NCBI GenBank assembly: GCA_034359265.1
Contig: CP136890.1
Span: 88,189,501-88,253,500 of the forward strand
Reading direction: 5' to 3'
From: Canna indica
Taxonomy: Eukaryota > Streptophyta > Magnoliopsida > Zingiberales > Cannaceae
DNA: 64,000 bases
Positions 32,197 through 43,796 of this stretch are shown piece by piece; positions within the stretch are counted from its first letter, which is position 1, and every line of letters begins with the position of its first letter. The notes under the pieces were generated by a model. That model ran no database searches and had not been told where the DNA came from. It worked only from the letters and a program-made list of their open reading frames with translations. The position numbers were made by a program, and so were the translations under genes.

Positions 32197-33527
32197 ATAT
32201 ATTAGAGTGCCTTTCTCCTAATTAATTTCCAACGTTTTTAAACTCGGACATCCAACTGGTTGAGTCATTGGATCTTTGGTCTGACCAATCAAATCAATTG
32301 AACCGGTATAATAAAAAGAAATTTATAATTATAAATTCAGGCTAAATAAATTTATGAAATTGATTGGTTAACTCACTGATTTGGTCAATACTTTAACTAA
32401 TTAATTGGTTTTAAACTAATTTAATTAACATTTATTTTAATATTTAAGATTCATTTTTACTTTAAAATATTTATAATATCTAACATTTCTAAGTATTTTA
32501 ATTTATATAGCATTTTATTCCAATTACATATTTTTAATTTGATATTTTATAAAATTATAATAATTGTTGTTTTATAAAAATAAATTATTTTTAGATAGGA
32601 GAAGTGCAGATTTGATCCTATAAGTTTTTAATTTTTTGAATTTTGGTCCTATAAATTTCATTTTGGTATTTTCGATCTTATAAGTTTGCTTTGTAGCATA
32701 GATTTGGTCCTATCCGTGACGGTCCGTTAACTCTCCGTCAATGTGGACTAACACTGTTCATACAAGTTTCACTCAGTCATATATTTTTGTCCCGTAGCAC
32801 ATATTTGGTCTTATATATTTGTCATGTAGCACAAATTTGGTCCTATCCGCGATAGTCCATTAACTCTTCATTCATGAAAAAATAAACGACGTTATGTCCA
32901 TGTTGACGGAGTTAATAGATCGTCGTGGATAGGACCAAATCTATATGACGAACCGGCATATAAACAAGTTAGTTTGTTAACTCTGTAACATAGATTTGCT
33001 CCATAACATATATAAGTTTGCTTCGTAACATAGATTTGTTCATATTCATGAAGGTCTGTTAACTCCGTCAATATGGACATAACGTCGTTTAATTTTTCAT
33101 GGACGGAGAGTTAACGGACCATCACAGATATAATCAAATTTGTACTATGAGGCAAATATATTGGATCAAATTTGTGCTACATGGCAAATATATAGGACCA
33201 AATCTGTGCTACGAGACAAACATATATGACTGAAAATTTTAAAATAAAACTTATAGGATCAAATATATAAACGTGTATGAACGGCGTTAGTCCACATTGA
33301 CAGAGAGTTAACGAATCGTAACGGATATGACCAAATCTATACTACGGAGCAAACTTATAAGATCAAAAATACCAAGATGAAACTTATAGGAGCAAAGTCC
33401 AAAAAGTTGAAAACTTATAGGATCAAATCTGCACTTCTTCCTATTAAAATTGAACTGGACCAACTAGTTCAACTAATTCTAGATCCAATTCAATTAATAT
33501 AAGTCCCAAATGAAGATATATATAGTC
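32197..33527. repeat. Flank repeat F, copy 3, with a foldback insertion
   Basis: 32208-32596 and 33444-33527 match 23045-23690 in order. The interruption is the foldback element 32597-33442, and the copy continues after the copia element at 43797. The left edge atatatatattagagtgcc also matches the left flank of element B (9569-9589). Confidence 0.7.
32597..33442. mobile_element. Foldback element with long terminal inverted repeats
   Basis: The ends aggagaagtgcagatttgat and the complement atcaaatctgcacttcttcct start arms of at least 165 bp. A second inverted pair lies inside (gacgttatgtccatgttgac near 32890 and its complement near 33065). It is non-coding. It interrupts repeat F, whose uninterrupted form is at about 23605 (tttagatatattaaaattg). 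Confidence 0.8.
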
Positions 33528-33669
33528 TGTTAAGTCCCAAAGCTTGTATTCAATTAATCATAGAAAATGCCTATATATAAGCCAGAGACATCATAAGCTA
33601 AACCTAGGAACAATATAAGCTAATATATACCAACAATAAATATAATATAAAAAACTATTATATTTAACA
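33528..33669 (-). repeat. 3' LTR of the outer copia element
   Basis: 142 bp, TG...CA ended and very similar to 43652-43796. The polypurine tract is immediately adjacent (complement of cactcccctcaagctggag, 33669-33687). Confidence 0.9.
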
Positions 33670-34221
33670 CTCCCCTCAAGCTGGAGCATAGATTTCAATC
33701 ATGCCCAGCTTGTCACATAGTAATTTGAACCGAGTTGAGTTGAGAGCTTTAGTGAAAATGTCAGCAATTTAGTCTTGAGAGGAGACATGAGGCGTGATAA
33801 TCTTCTTGGAAAGAACAACATCTCGAATAAAATCACAGTCGACTTCAATATGTTTTGTTCTTTCGTGAAAGATCGGATTATTTGCAATATGAATAGCAGA
33901 CTAGTTATCACAATACATCGTCATATGCTTATTAGAAGAGAATCCTAGTTCTCCTAAAAAACTTTTGACCAATATTAGTTCACATGTGGTATGAGTCATG
34001 GCCCTATACTCAGCCTCGGCACTTGAGCGAGCTACCACATTCTATTTTTTACTCCTCCACGTGACCAAATTTCCTCCAACATACGTGCAATACCCTGAGG
34101 TGGATCTTCTATCACAGATGGACCCAACATAATCTGCATCAAAGTACCCCTCTATTTTAATGTGGTCATTTTTCTTGAGCCACAAGCCTTTACCAGGAGA
34201 ACTCTTGATATAGTGAAGAAT
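33670..34221 (-). pseudogene. Outer copia RNase H region
   Basis: Minus-strand text includes KGLWLKKNDHIKIEGYFDADY, RRSTSGYCTYVGGNLVTW, ARSSAEAEYRAM and DIFTKALNSTRFK, the typical copia RNase H and C-terminus. In-frame stops are present, for instance after TWRSKK and in SSQD*IADIF. The 5' side is separated from the RT by the solo LTR. Confidence 0.8.
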
Positions 34222-34227
34222 TTTTTA

Positions 34228-35489
34228 TGGACAAAATGGCGACACTAGAGGTGGGGGGTGAATAGTGTGTTTACTAATTCGATTAGCCTAAGTATTCCGC
34301 CTTCCTACCGAGAGCACTTTCCCACATCAACCTAAGGGACAACTAGAACTAATCCTAGTAACAACTAAGTTTACACAAGTGGCTTTAATTCTTTTCATCA
34401 AGGATACCACTTCCCACACGCAAGACCAAACACCAGGTCTTACAAACTCAAATTAAACAAATAATTAAATTAACAGGTAAAATTACAATCAAAAGAGCTA
34501 AAGATAAAACCAAGTATTCGTGCTCTTTTGCAATCCTTCAATCCTTCAACTCGTCAAGAGTGGAGTGCTCGATTCACTTCCCGAGTTGAGGCAACAGCTT
34601 GTACGCTTGAAGAAAGTGTCGCAAATAGAGAAGTTGTGCAAGCTTTTTGGAAGGCTTCAAATCTTCCTCTTAGAATGCTCAATGAATGCTGTTGAAGTAA
34701 AGGAAGAATCTTAAAAGATTTATATCAGGGTGTATTTATACCCTGCTGAAGAAACGACACTCAACGGATAGAAAACTATCCGTTGCAGAGCGCTAGTCAA
34801 AGCATCGGTCTACCGATCACTCGACGGCTGCTATTTTCCCTGTGGTGGGTCGACCGATGGGTCGACTGCCAGACGCAGATCGCGCGAACCGCGATCTTCG
34901 GTCGACCGACGCGATCTTGCATCGTGGCTTTTCGCAGGTCGGTTGACCGACTGGTCGACCGCCCAAACGCTCGCGACATTCGATCGACCGGCGCGCGCAA
35001 CGTCTTTGCCTATTCGCAGGTCGGTCGATCGACGGGTCGACCGATAGGCTACTGCCGGTCGAAGCATCGATCGACCGCCCGATCGATCGAAATATCCTAC
35101 TGCGGCTTTTTACCTTCGGTCGGCCAACCAACCGGTCAACCAAACCTAGGCTGAATGTTATTTCTTCAGCCTATTTCTTTTGCGCTTCGTTTCCGCGTTT
35201 CGGTTTTCAACGAGCATCATCTTGGAGAGCTTTTGACTTGATCTCTGGACTCGTCCAAGCGACTTTGGTGCACTCGTCGATCTCCGAGAAGTCTCCGTGA
35301 CGAACCCGAGCTCGACGATCAATGTCCTTCTGATTTCTGATTTCTCCAATTTATCCGATCGAGGACATCGAACACTAGTCGATGTGGAACCTGAAATATA
35401 TTCTCAATGAAATCATTAGTTCCATGTTTGTTATCATCAAAACCATTAAGACCGAGATTAAGGCTAAGATTGAAAACCTAAAGCCAACA
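34228..35489 (-). mobile_element. Solo LTR of a Sirevirus-like copia family
   Basis: The minus strand begins TGTTGGCTTTAGG and ends TTTTGTCCA, and it is flanked by the direct repeat ttttta (34222-34227, 35490-35495). No internal coding DNA is present, as expected after LTR-LTR recombination. It shares gatgataacaaacatg and a cluster of ggtcgacc/cgatcgaccg palindromes (about 34850-35110) with the LTR at 41870-43310, but differs elsewhere. It splits the outer copia between RT and RNase H. Confidence 0.85.
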
Positions 35490-35495
35490 TTTTTA

Positions 35496-37166
35496 ACAGA
35501 GCATTCCAATGAGAATATTTCGGCTGATGCATGAACTGACTAACAACACCAATGGCGTAGGAGATGTCGGGACACTGACAGTCAAATAAATAAGTTTTCC
35601 AACTAACTTTCTAAATCTCACAAGGTCCTCGTAGTCTTTGTCAACTTCAAGCTCAGGAGTAGCACCTGTATCAACTGGTATACTAGCAGGTCTGCATCTA
35701 AGCATTCCTACCTCACTCAGTAGATCCATGGCATATTTTCTCTACGAAAGTACCACCCCTGTCTCATTATAGGCAAACTCAATGCCAAGAAAGTACCTCA
35801 GATGACCCAAATCATTTGTCACAAAATGTTTTTTTAGATGAGCTTTTACTGTCTCAATTTCATTGCTATCATTGCCGGTGAGTAAGATGTCATCCACATA
35901 CACTGCAAGAATAACACAACCAGCAGATGTCTTTTTCATAAAAACTGAGTGATCATATTTACATTCCTTTAGCCCAATAGTAGATGCAACTTTGCTTAAT
36001 TTGTCAAACCATGCCTGAGGACTTTATTTTAGGCCATAAATTGCTTTCTTTAGGTGACACACTAGATTCTCCCCCCGAGCAACATACCCAGGAGGTTGCT
36101 CCATAAAGACAGTCTCACTCAAGTCCCCATAAAGAAAGGCATTCTTAACTTCCATTTGATGCATGAGCCAACCCAAATTTATGGCAAGAGAGATGAGAAT
36201 CCTCACAGAGTTTAGCCGAGCCACGAGAGAAAAAGTCTCGAAGTAGTCTACGCCAAATTGTTGTGTGAAATCTTTTGCCACCAAGCGTGCCTTGTACTGT
36301 TCAATGGATCCATCAGGAAGATATTTTAAGCTGAACACCCACTTACAAGCGACTGGTTTAGAGCCAGGAGGAGGTGGAACAAGTTCCCAGGTCCGTCTGG
36401 TTCTGAGAGCATCTATCTCCTCATCTATGACACTCTTCCACTTAGGATGAAGCAGAGCATCCTGGTATGTCCTGGGAATGGAAATAGAAGACAAGGAGAA
36501 AACAAACTGGCGAAGCGAGGATGATAGTTGAGAAAAGGATACATGATTGCTAATAGGATGAGCAGTACAACTCTGCTTACCTTTCCGTAAAGCAATGGGA
36601 AGGTCAACACTGGACATAGGATCTTGAGGGTGATCCAGAACTGGCAGAGTAGCTTGTTTGGAGAGTTCACCTATATCTTTATGTTTTCTTTGATAGACTA
36701 ACAAGGGAGGAGCACGAGACAATGACTCATTGGAGTGATGTGAAATAGAAGGAAGAGGTGGAGGTAGGGGGACAAACTCCCAAGTAGGAGTTCCAGGACT
36801 CAGTGTAGAGGTGAAGTAGGGAATATCTTCAAAAAAATGAGACATCAATAGAGATAAAGAGTTTTTTAAAATCGGATCATAACAACGATACCCCTTTTGA
36901 GTGCGAGGATATCCAATGAAGACACACTTCACAGCTCTAGGAGACAGTTTGTCATAACCTGGACTAAGATTATGAACAAAACATATGCAGCAGAAGAATT
37001 TTGGAGAAATTTTAAATGGAGATTGTTTGGGAAACAAGACGGAGAATGGTGACCTATTCCCTAGAATAGATGAAGAAATATGATTAATAAGATATGCAGC
37101 AGTGAGAACAGCATCCCCCCATAGATACCGAGGAATATTCATGTGAAACATAAGTGTCCTGACCAC
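35496..37166 (-). pseudogene. Outer copia reverse transcriptase and integrase C-terminus
   Basis: 37166-36024 is open: integrase tail (FSVLFPKQSPFK, KCVFIGYPRTQKGYRCYDP), then RT (RRTWELVPPPPGSKPVACKWVF, KARLVAKDFTQQFGVDYFETF, QMEVKNAFLYGDLSETVFMEQPPGY). After a stop the RT continues at 35939-35742 with the catalytic box AVYVDDILLTGND, then LGHLRYFLGIEFA and, at 35729-35496, GMLRCRPASIPVD. Stops near 36024 and 35742 and frameshifts make it non-functional. Confidence 0.85.
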
Positions 37167-37549
37167 ATCCAGAAGATGACAATTTTTGCGTTCAGCAACA
37201 CCGTTCTGCTGGGATGTGTAGGGACACGATGTCTCATGAATAATACCATAAGAGGCACAAGATGACGATGTCTCATGAATAATACCATGTGAAACATAAG
37301 TGTCCTGACCACATCCAGAAGATGACGATTTTTGCGTTCAGCAACACCGTTCTGCTGGGATGTGTAGGGACACGATGTCTCATGAATAATACCATAGGAG
37401 GCACACAATTTTACAAAATCAGATTGAAGATATTCGCGAGCATTATCAGTTCGAAGAATTTTAATAGAGGTGTTGAACTGATTTTTTATTTCAAGATAAA
37501 AAGTTCGAAAGGCATGTAACACATCAGACCGATTTTTTAAAAGAAACAC
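37139..37549 (-). pseudogene. Outer copia integrase core with internal duplication
   Basis: IKILRTDNAREYLQSDF and QQNGVAERKNRHLLDVVRTLMF mark the DDE integrase core. A 147-bp tandem duplication (37144-37290 and 37291 onward) repeats the QQNG...LMFHM part, so the reading frame runs through the motif twice. Confidence 0.8.
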
Positions 37550-38543
37550 TCAAGTCATACGAGTGTGGTCATCTATAAAAGTAACAAAATACTTGTATCT
37601 CAAACGACTCACTACAGGACTAGGACCTCAAATATCAGAATGAATAAGTTCAAAAATAGACTCTCTACGAGGACTTGAGCTTTGTGGAAAAGACACACGA
37701 TGATGTTTACCTAACTCTCAAACTTCACATTTGAAAGGAGAACAAGACACAGACTCAGGGATGGTGGACTTGAGCTTTTGAATAGAGGGATGGCCTAATC
37801 GACAGTGTCATTGAAATGCAGTGATTGAATGGTGGGCGACAGGAGTGCATGTGGATAATAGGTAAATTCCTCTAGTTTCAGCTCTCCCACCAATCTACCT
37901 CTTCGTCTCTAGATCCTGTATCACACAATGAGAAGAAAAAAGTTACAGAGCAATTATGATTTTTGGTAAGTTGACTGATGGAAAGTAGATTCACGGGAAA
38001 TTTTAGAAGATGAAAAACTCTATCTAATTTTAGATTGCTCGAAATAGTGATTGTGCCAAGACCATGTATAGGAGAAGTAGAGCCATCGGCAATGTGGACA
38101 TGTGGTGGGTTAGACTCAGGGTTATAGTTAGAGAAAATATTCCTATTACCTGACATATGATTGGAATTAAAGCACCTGAGTCAAGAATCCAAGACATACC
38201 AGAAGAAGCAATAGCTTCAATCCCAGAGGAGGAAGCCATGGCTGAGGAAGTGACTGCTTGCATGAACTTTTTATATTCAAACTTAGAGACACAAATAATC
38301 TCCTCTTTTTGATTTTCACTGGTACTATTGTCGAGAGCTTGAGTAGATATAGCAGCCTTAGCATGAAGAGATTTTCAAACTTTTGCCAGCACCTGTCAGG
38401 AGAATGATTGATTCTCTCGCAATGTATACTCGGAGAAAAAGAATTTCTACCTCTCCCTCTTCCTCCAGTTCTGTCACCACCACGACCCTGGTGGTCTCTA
38501 CCTCCGGCAATAAGTGCTGAGTTATCTCTTGAGTTATCTACGT
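37550..38543 (-). pseudogene. Outer copia CCHC end, protease and integrase N-terminus
   Basis: From 38543 downward: an Arg/Gly-rich segment and a zinc-knuckle remnant (INHSPDRCWQKF), then the protease box MSWILDSGA (about 38195), GNRNIFSNYNP, and the GAG-pre-integrase text LPVNLLSISQL-like FPVNLLSISQLTKNHNC. The integrase start FIDDHTRM follows near 37580. Frameshifts occur near 38160 and 37880. The gag N-terminus is missing because the inner element begins at 38544. Confidence 0.75.
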
Positions 38544-39287
38544 CAAATTGGTTGAGTTCTTTTTGCATGGCTAATACCCAAAACTCATCTTCTATAGCTT
38601 CCTTAACATTTTTAGGCTCTACTTGAGAAACAAAAGCTACATATTGACATAATTTTTTTAGTTTAGAACGTGTTACCATTCCCGTTGATGGCTCTCCAAT
38701 GACTTGGTCCATTGGATGATCTCTTACCAATTGGTATCCATTGAGGAGATAGGGTAGAGCTTCTTCTTCTTCTTCATTTTCAACTTGAGGTTGACTTGAG
38801 GATGGAGGTTCTTCTGTTGGGTCTCCTCATTATCTTCATCCTCCACTTCCTTATCATGAAGTGTGAGATTCTCAAGTTCCTCACGTACATTCATAATCTT
38901 GACATTTCTTGAAGAATCATTAGTTTCATTAACAATCACATGCATAGATTCTTCAGCTATCATAGTTCTACGGTTATAAACTCTATAAGCCTTAGAACTA
39001 GTGGAGTAACCTAGGAAAATTCTTTCATCGGATTTAGAATCAAATTTTCCTAAATTCTCCTTAGTATTTAAAATAAAGCATTTACATCCAAAAACATGAA
39101 AATATCCCACATTTAGGATATTCCAAAGCTCAAAAGGTGTTTTCTTGATTTTTGATCTTAATAAAACAGGATTAAGAACATAACATGATGTATTTATGGC
39201 TTCGGCCCAAAAGTATTTAGGCAAATTATTCTCACACAACATGGTCCTAGTAATTTCTTGGAGGGTTCTATTCTTTCTCTCAACCAC
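38544..39287 (-). pseudogene. Inner copia integrase C-terminus and start of RT
   Basis: 39287-38724 has VERKNRTLQEITRTML, PKYFWAEAINTSCYVLN, FHVFGCKCFILNTKENLGKFD and FLGYSTSSKAYRVYN, the integrase end. The frame changes near 38730, and the RT lead-in EPKNVKEAIEDEFWVLAMQKELNQF ends at 38544, where the outer copia sequence starts. Confidence 0.85.
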
Positions 39288-40203
39288 CTCATTTTGTTGA
39301 GGGGTCCTAGGGGAAGAAAATGTGTGTTGAATACCTAAATCATCATAAAACTCGGAAAGTTTTTCATTTTTAAATTTCCCTCCATTATCACTCCTAATTT
39401 TTAGAATAGAAACTCATTTTTGCATTTGAAATCTTTTTTTCAATTTTTTTGAAAAACTCAAATATCTCATTTTTCTTTGCCAAAAAGAAGACCCATGTAA
39501 ATCTAGAAAAATCATCAATCAAAACATAGCAATAAAGCTTTCCACCTAGACTAGCTACATCACATGGACCAAAGAGATCCATGTGTACAAGCTCAAGAAT
39601 TCTAGATGTACTAACTTGATTAATACTATGGAATGAAGATTTCACTTGCTTACCTAGTTGACATGCATCACAAAGTTTATCTTTTTCAAATTTTATCTTG
39701 GGTAAGCATTTTACTAAGTCTTTCTTAGATATTTCTTGGATGAGGCTCATGCTAGCATATCCTAGCCTTCTATGCCACAGCCAAGAGTCATTTTCCATGA
39801 CAACTAAACATCTAACATGAGGATTGGGCAAAACATTTAATTCTAAGGTGTATATATTTTCTTGCATATTTCCTATGAACATGATATCATTTGAAGGTGT
39901 ACTTCTAATAATGCATTTAGATGCTTCAAAGATAATTATGTACCCATTATCACATAGTTGAGATATGCTAAACAAGTTATGCTTTAAACCAACAACTAAT
40001 AAAATATTTTTGATACATGGGTAAGGGAGTATACCTATGTCACCAATGCCAACAATCTTACCTTTGACATTGTCTCCAAATGTGACATGTCTATCATCTT
40101 TACTTGATAGGGTTGCGAACAAGTTGATATCTCCCGTCATGTGCTCCGAGCAACCGCTATCCAAGATCCAAGTACTCCTACTTGGTTGAGGATGCTTCTC
40201 CAC
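39288..40203 (-). pseudogene. Inner copia protease and integrase
   Basis: 40203-39394 is open: STWILDSGCSEHMTGD (protease active site DSG), VGLKHNLFSISQLCDNGY (GAG-pre-integrase), WHRRLGYASMSLI with CDACQLGK (zinc-binding His/Cys module) and HMDLFGPCDVASLGGKLYCY (integrase core start). A stop near 39394 and a shift separate it from the following integrase part. Confidence 0.85.
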
Positions 40204-41750
40204 CTACAAAAGGAGAAGACACTTTCTTAGGTACCCAAATTTTCTTGGGTCCTTAGGTGTTAGTCACTTTTGGAACCCATGTGAATCTTACATGTGAGTT
40301 CATCCTTAATGCACAATCTTTGGCCATATGACCAAAAATACCACACGAAAAACAATTACCATGAAATTTTCTTGATGTGTGTGTGTGAGAGCATGAGAGT
40401 GTGATGATTTCTTTTTATTGACAACTTTTGGCATGACATTTTGAATAGTTGTCATTTTTTCATTGAGCATGCAAAGTTCTTTCTTTAATGTTAGCATGCT
40501 ATCATTTAAATGCTCTATTGTATCACATAGATACTTGTTTTCTTTTTCTAATTTTTCATTATCTATTTCTAGGTCCTTCTTAGCCTTTTCTAGGGTGCAC
40601 TTTTTTTCCTTAAGATTGTCTACCTCTTTCCTAAGATCATTGCAAGAGAGTAATAATCTATCATTTTTAATTTCTAAGGATCTATTGTCCTTTTTGAGAT
40701 CTTTAAATTTTCTCCTAATTGTTATGAACTCATCATGTAGTTGCTCAAATTCAATTTGTAATTCTTCTTGAGTAAATTAAATTTTACCAAAATTAAATCT
40801 TACCTCATCATCCTTTGCCATCAAGCAAAGGTTTGCTTTTTTCACTCCTTGCCTCTTCTTCACTTGATGAAGCCTCGCTTTCGTCCCATGTTGCCATCAT
40901 TGCCTTCTTCTTCTTCTTGTACTTTTCTTTCTTGTGAATGTTGGAGGTAGTGGCCATCTTTAGAAGCGAGCAATCTTTCCTTAGGTGCCCCGTCTTGTTG
41001 CAATTGTAGCACGTGTAGCCACTTCTTCCTTTCCTCATGCCTCCCCTCATGAAGCTCATGAATCTTCTAGCAAGCATCGTCATTTCTTCTAGGTCATCCG
41101 TCTCTTTCTCGGATGATGATGATTCTTCGGCTCGGTGTGATGCTTTTAAGGCAATGGTCTTGCCTTTTGGAGCCTCTTCTTCTTGATATTGCTTCATGTG
41201 GGTCTCATGTGTCATGAGAGACCCAATGAGCTCGGTGATCTTCAATTGGCTCAAGTCCTTGGCTTCCATGATGACGGTCACTTTGGGCTCCCAAGATTTT
41301 GGAAGGGAGCGGAGGAGTTTCCTTACCTTCTCCTCTTCTTTTATCTCCCTGCCAAGATTAGCTAAGCCATTTGTAATATTTTGAAACCTAGCATGCATGG
41401 CATCAATAGACTCATGTGAAAGTATTTTGAATATTTCATAATCATGCATGAGTAGATTGATTTTGGATTCTTTTACTTGCGAAGTCTCTTTATGGTTGGT
41501 CTCTAGGACCTTCCATATTTCATATGCGGACTTGCATGTGGATATCCTATTAAATTCATTAATTGATAGGCCGCAATATAGAGCATTGACGGCCTTAGCA
41601 TTAGCATTAAAAAGCTTAATTTTCTCTTGGTCACATTTGTCCATATCCTTAGTGGGTTGTTTATACTCTACCAAGATCATTCTCTATACACCCATGTCTA
41701 ATGATTGAAGGAATTCATTCATGCAGATCTTCCAATAGGCACAGTTGCTT
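40204..41750 (-). pseudogene. Inner copia gag
   Basis: 41680-40808 is open: UBN2-type gag (FNANAKAVNALYCGLS, AYEIWKVLETNHKET, LLRSLPKSWEPKVTVI), then a CCHC zinc knuckle CYNCNKTGHLRKDC and an acidic/Lys-rich tail. A stop lies at 40808; the downstream 40800-40204 carries coiled-coil sequence and a second knuckle remnant in broken frames, typical of the long Sirevirus gag. The gag start upstream of 41680 is also broken. Confidence 0.8.
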
Positions 41751-41854
41751 CCATCAAATAATGGTGGAGTATGGGTAGATGACCCTTGAGCTAATTGAAT
41801 TTCACTAGATATGATGACTTGTAGGGAAGATGGTTAAATCTTAGCCTACTATCT

Positions 41855-41867
41855 AGCTCTGATACCA
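41855..41867 (-). other. Primer-binding site of the inner copia
   Basis: Minus strand TGGTATCAGAGCT, complementary to initiator tRNA-Met, two bases inside the 5' LTR end at 41870. Confidence 0.85.
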
Positions 41868-41869
41868 AT

Positions 41870-43310
41870 TGTTGGATGAACCTTGACACTAGAAAGGGAG
41901 GTTGAATAGTGTCAATCCCCTTTTTCAATTTCCTTTTAACTTAATTTTGTCTCAACTTAATGCAAATGATCTTTGATGCTTGATATGATCACAATTCAAT
42001 AACAATAATAAAAGCAAGTAAAGAGCAATGCAAACAACAATATTTATAGTGGTTCGGCCAACCGCCTACTTCACTACCTTGGCTCCTTACTAAGGATTTC
42101 TAAACACTACTTTATAGATTTTAGGTTTCCCATTGAATACACTTGAGGACACCCTTCTCCCTCACTTGGAGAACACCTCAATCCTATTCACCTAGGCAAA
42201 ATACAAATCTACAAAGTTGACCCTAAGTGTTTCCTAGCACACCTAGCAAGCTATCAACTTGAAAACAAAATACAACAAAAATCAAATACAAGGAAAGAGA
42301 AAGAGAATGAAAGATTGAACCAAGCTTCTTTCCACCGCCTTCTTGTCTTCAACTTGCAATCGAAAGATGACTCAATGGATGCAGCAAGGTTGAAGCAGAA
42401 AGAGAAGCAGCGCCTGAAAGGATGTCGAGATTGGGAGCAGAGAATGCGCGCACAGGTGAAGTTCTTTGAAGGCTTTTATGGACTCTTTTAATGCTCAAGT
42501 ATGTTTGCAAAAAGTGTGTAATGAAGTTTGGTGAGGGGTATTTATAACCCTTCAGCCGAACGGCCGTTCAACGGGTGAAAATTCGACCATTGAAGCCGTT
42601 CGGTCGCAAGGTCGGTCGATCAGTCGGTCGACCGACGGATCGACCGCCAGTGCGATCGCTCATAGCAGAGAGTGGTCAGTCGATCGACCGGTCGACCGCC
42701 AACAATTTTCCGTCACTCGGTCGACCCGTCGGTCGATCGATTGGCTACAGCGAGTCGCGCTAAGACATGATCGGTCGATCGATTGGTCGACCGCTACTCT
42801 CGAACATTTTTTCGCCTCTGTCGGTCGACCAATCGGTCGACCGACGCAACCTATCTATTCTGCCGTTGCCACCTTCGGTTGATCGACTGGTCGACCAGTT
42901 GATCGACCGAATAGGATACTGCGCCATTCTAATGCCTCGTTCGGTCGATCGATCGGTTGACCGACCGGTCGACCGAACCTAGGCTGGGGATGTTTAGTTC
43001 CTTACATTTTTACATGCCATTTCTAAGGGTTTGGTTACCAAGTTTCAACTTGGATAACCTTACATTTTAGGCTTGGGATAAACTATCCTAAGGATATATT
43101 ACATTGAATCTACTTGACTTAATCCCTGAGCCTTTCTTCAACGTCTTCTTCTTTCATTTCTTCGATGATCTTTTTCGTCGTCTTGATTGAACGAATTTGG
43201 CATGCGTATCGCAACCTCAACCTGAACTCAAAACTTCATATTATGATTAAATACATGTTTGTTATCATCAAAATAAAGATCGAGGCTTAAGAGAGACCCT
43301 TAAGCCAACA
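41870..43310 (-). repeat. 5' LTR of the inner Sirevirus-like copia
   Basis: 1441 bp, minus strand TGTTGGCTTAAGG to TTCATCCAACA. It contains gatgataacaaacatg near its start, as does the solo LTR at 34228-35489. A dense cluster of palindromic ggtcgaccga/gatcgaccg units occupies about 42595-42980. No protein is recognizable in it. Confidence 0.9.
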
Positions 43311-43651
43311 GACGGCGCCCATCAAAGGAAGAAGCAGGCGTCGCTTCTTATCCCTCCTTGATCGTGCCCTGGGGAAAGAGGCGATCTCGCCTTCTTTTTG
43401 ACATTGGGTAAGGAAGTGGCGCGAGGAAGGCGGTGACCGCGAACGCCACGTGAAGAAGATTGGAGTGTGAGAGAGGCGGCCGATGCATAGACAACGCCTC
43501 AACGCCTTCTCACCGGCTCGAGAAGAGGAGAACGCACGCCGGGCATGCATAGAAAAAAAACAACAGCCGCCAAGAGGGATGCGGCGCAGGGAAGAAAGAA
43601 GATAAAATAAAACTGGAGAAAAAAACTTAACTCTAGGGTTGTTCTGATACC
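43311..43651 (-). other. Leader of the outer copia with primer-binding site
   Basis: The complement of 43640-43651 reads TGGTATCAGAAC, a tRNA-Met primer site with one change, directly inside the 5' LTR. The remainder is a GC-rich untranslated leader; the minus-strand frame over 43287-43550 runs into the inner LTR and is not taken as a gene. Confidence 0.7.
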
Positions 43652-43796
43652 ATGTTAAGTCCCAAAGCTTGTATTCAATTAATCATAGAAAAGACCTATA
43701 TATAAGCCAGAGACATCATAAGCTAAACCTAAAAATAATATAAGTTAACCTATATACCAACAATAAATACAATATAAAAAACAATTATATTTAACA
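43652..43796 (-). repeat. 5' LTR of the outer copia element
   Basis: 145 bp, matching 33528-33669 with few differences; followed by the target duplication tagtc. Confidence 0.9.

Larger units (their letters stand above)
38540..43310 (-). mobile_element. Sirevirus-like copia, 3' half missing, inserted in the outer copia
   Basis: On the minus strand it has a complete 5' LTR (43310-41870), a Met-tRNA primer site, gag, protease, integrase and the very beginning of the RT domain. At 38544 it passes directly into gag DNA of the outer element. The rest of RT, RNase H and the 3' LTR are deleted, together with outer gag. The insertion edge at 43310/43311 lies in the outer leader. Confidence 0.85.
33528..43796 (-). 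mobile_element. Ty1/copia retrotransposon, complete ends, minus strand, with nested insertions
   Basis: LTRs 33528-33669 and 43652-43796 (TGTTAAG...TTTAACA) are flanked by the target duplication tagtc (33523-33527, 43797-43801). On the minus strand come LTR, primer site, leader, CCHC/protease/integrase, RT, RNase H, purine tract and LTR. It carries a solo LTR at 34228-35489 and a truncated Sirevirus-like element at 38540-43310, which replaces the 5' part of gag. All coding parts are broken. Confidence 0.92.

Noticed and set aside
34783..35154. 123-aa frame and antisense frames, and 42575-42982 frames
   Set aside because: They are translations of the ggtcgaccg palindromes in LTRs, repeated SVDRLVDR-like text without biological support.
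43287..43550. 87-aa minus-strand frame in the copia leader
   Set aside because: It runs across the boundary between outer leader and inner LTR (43310), so it postdates the insertion and is not a conserved gag start.
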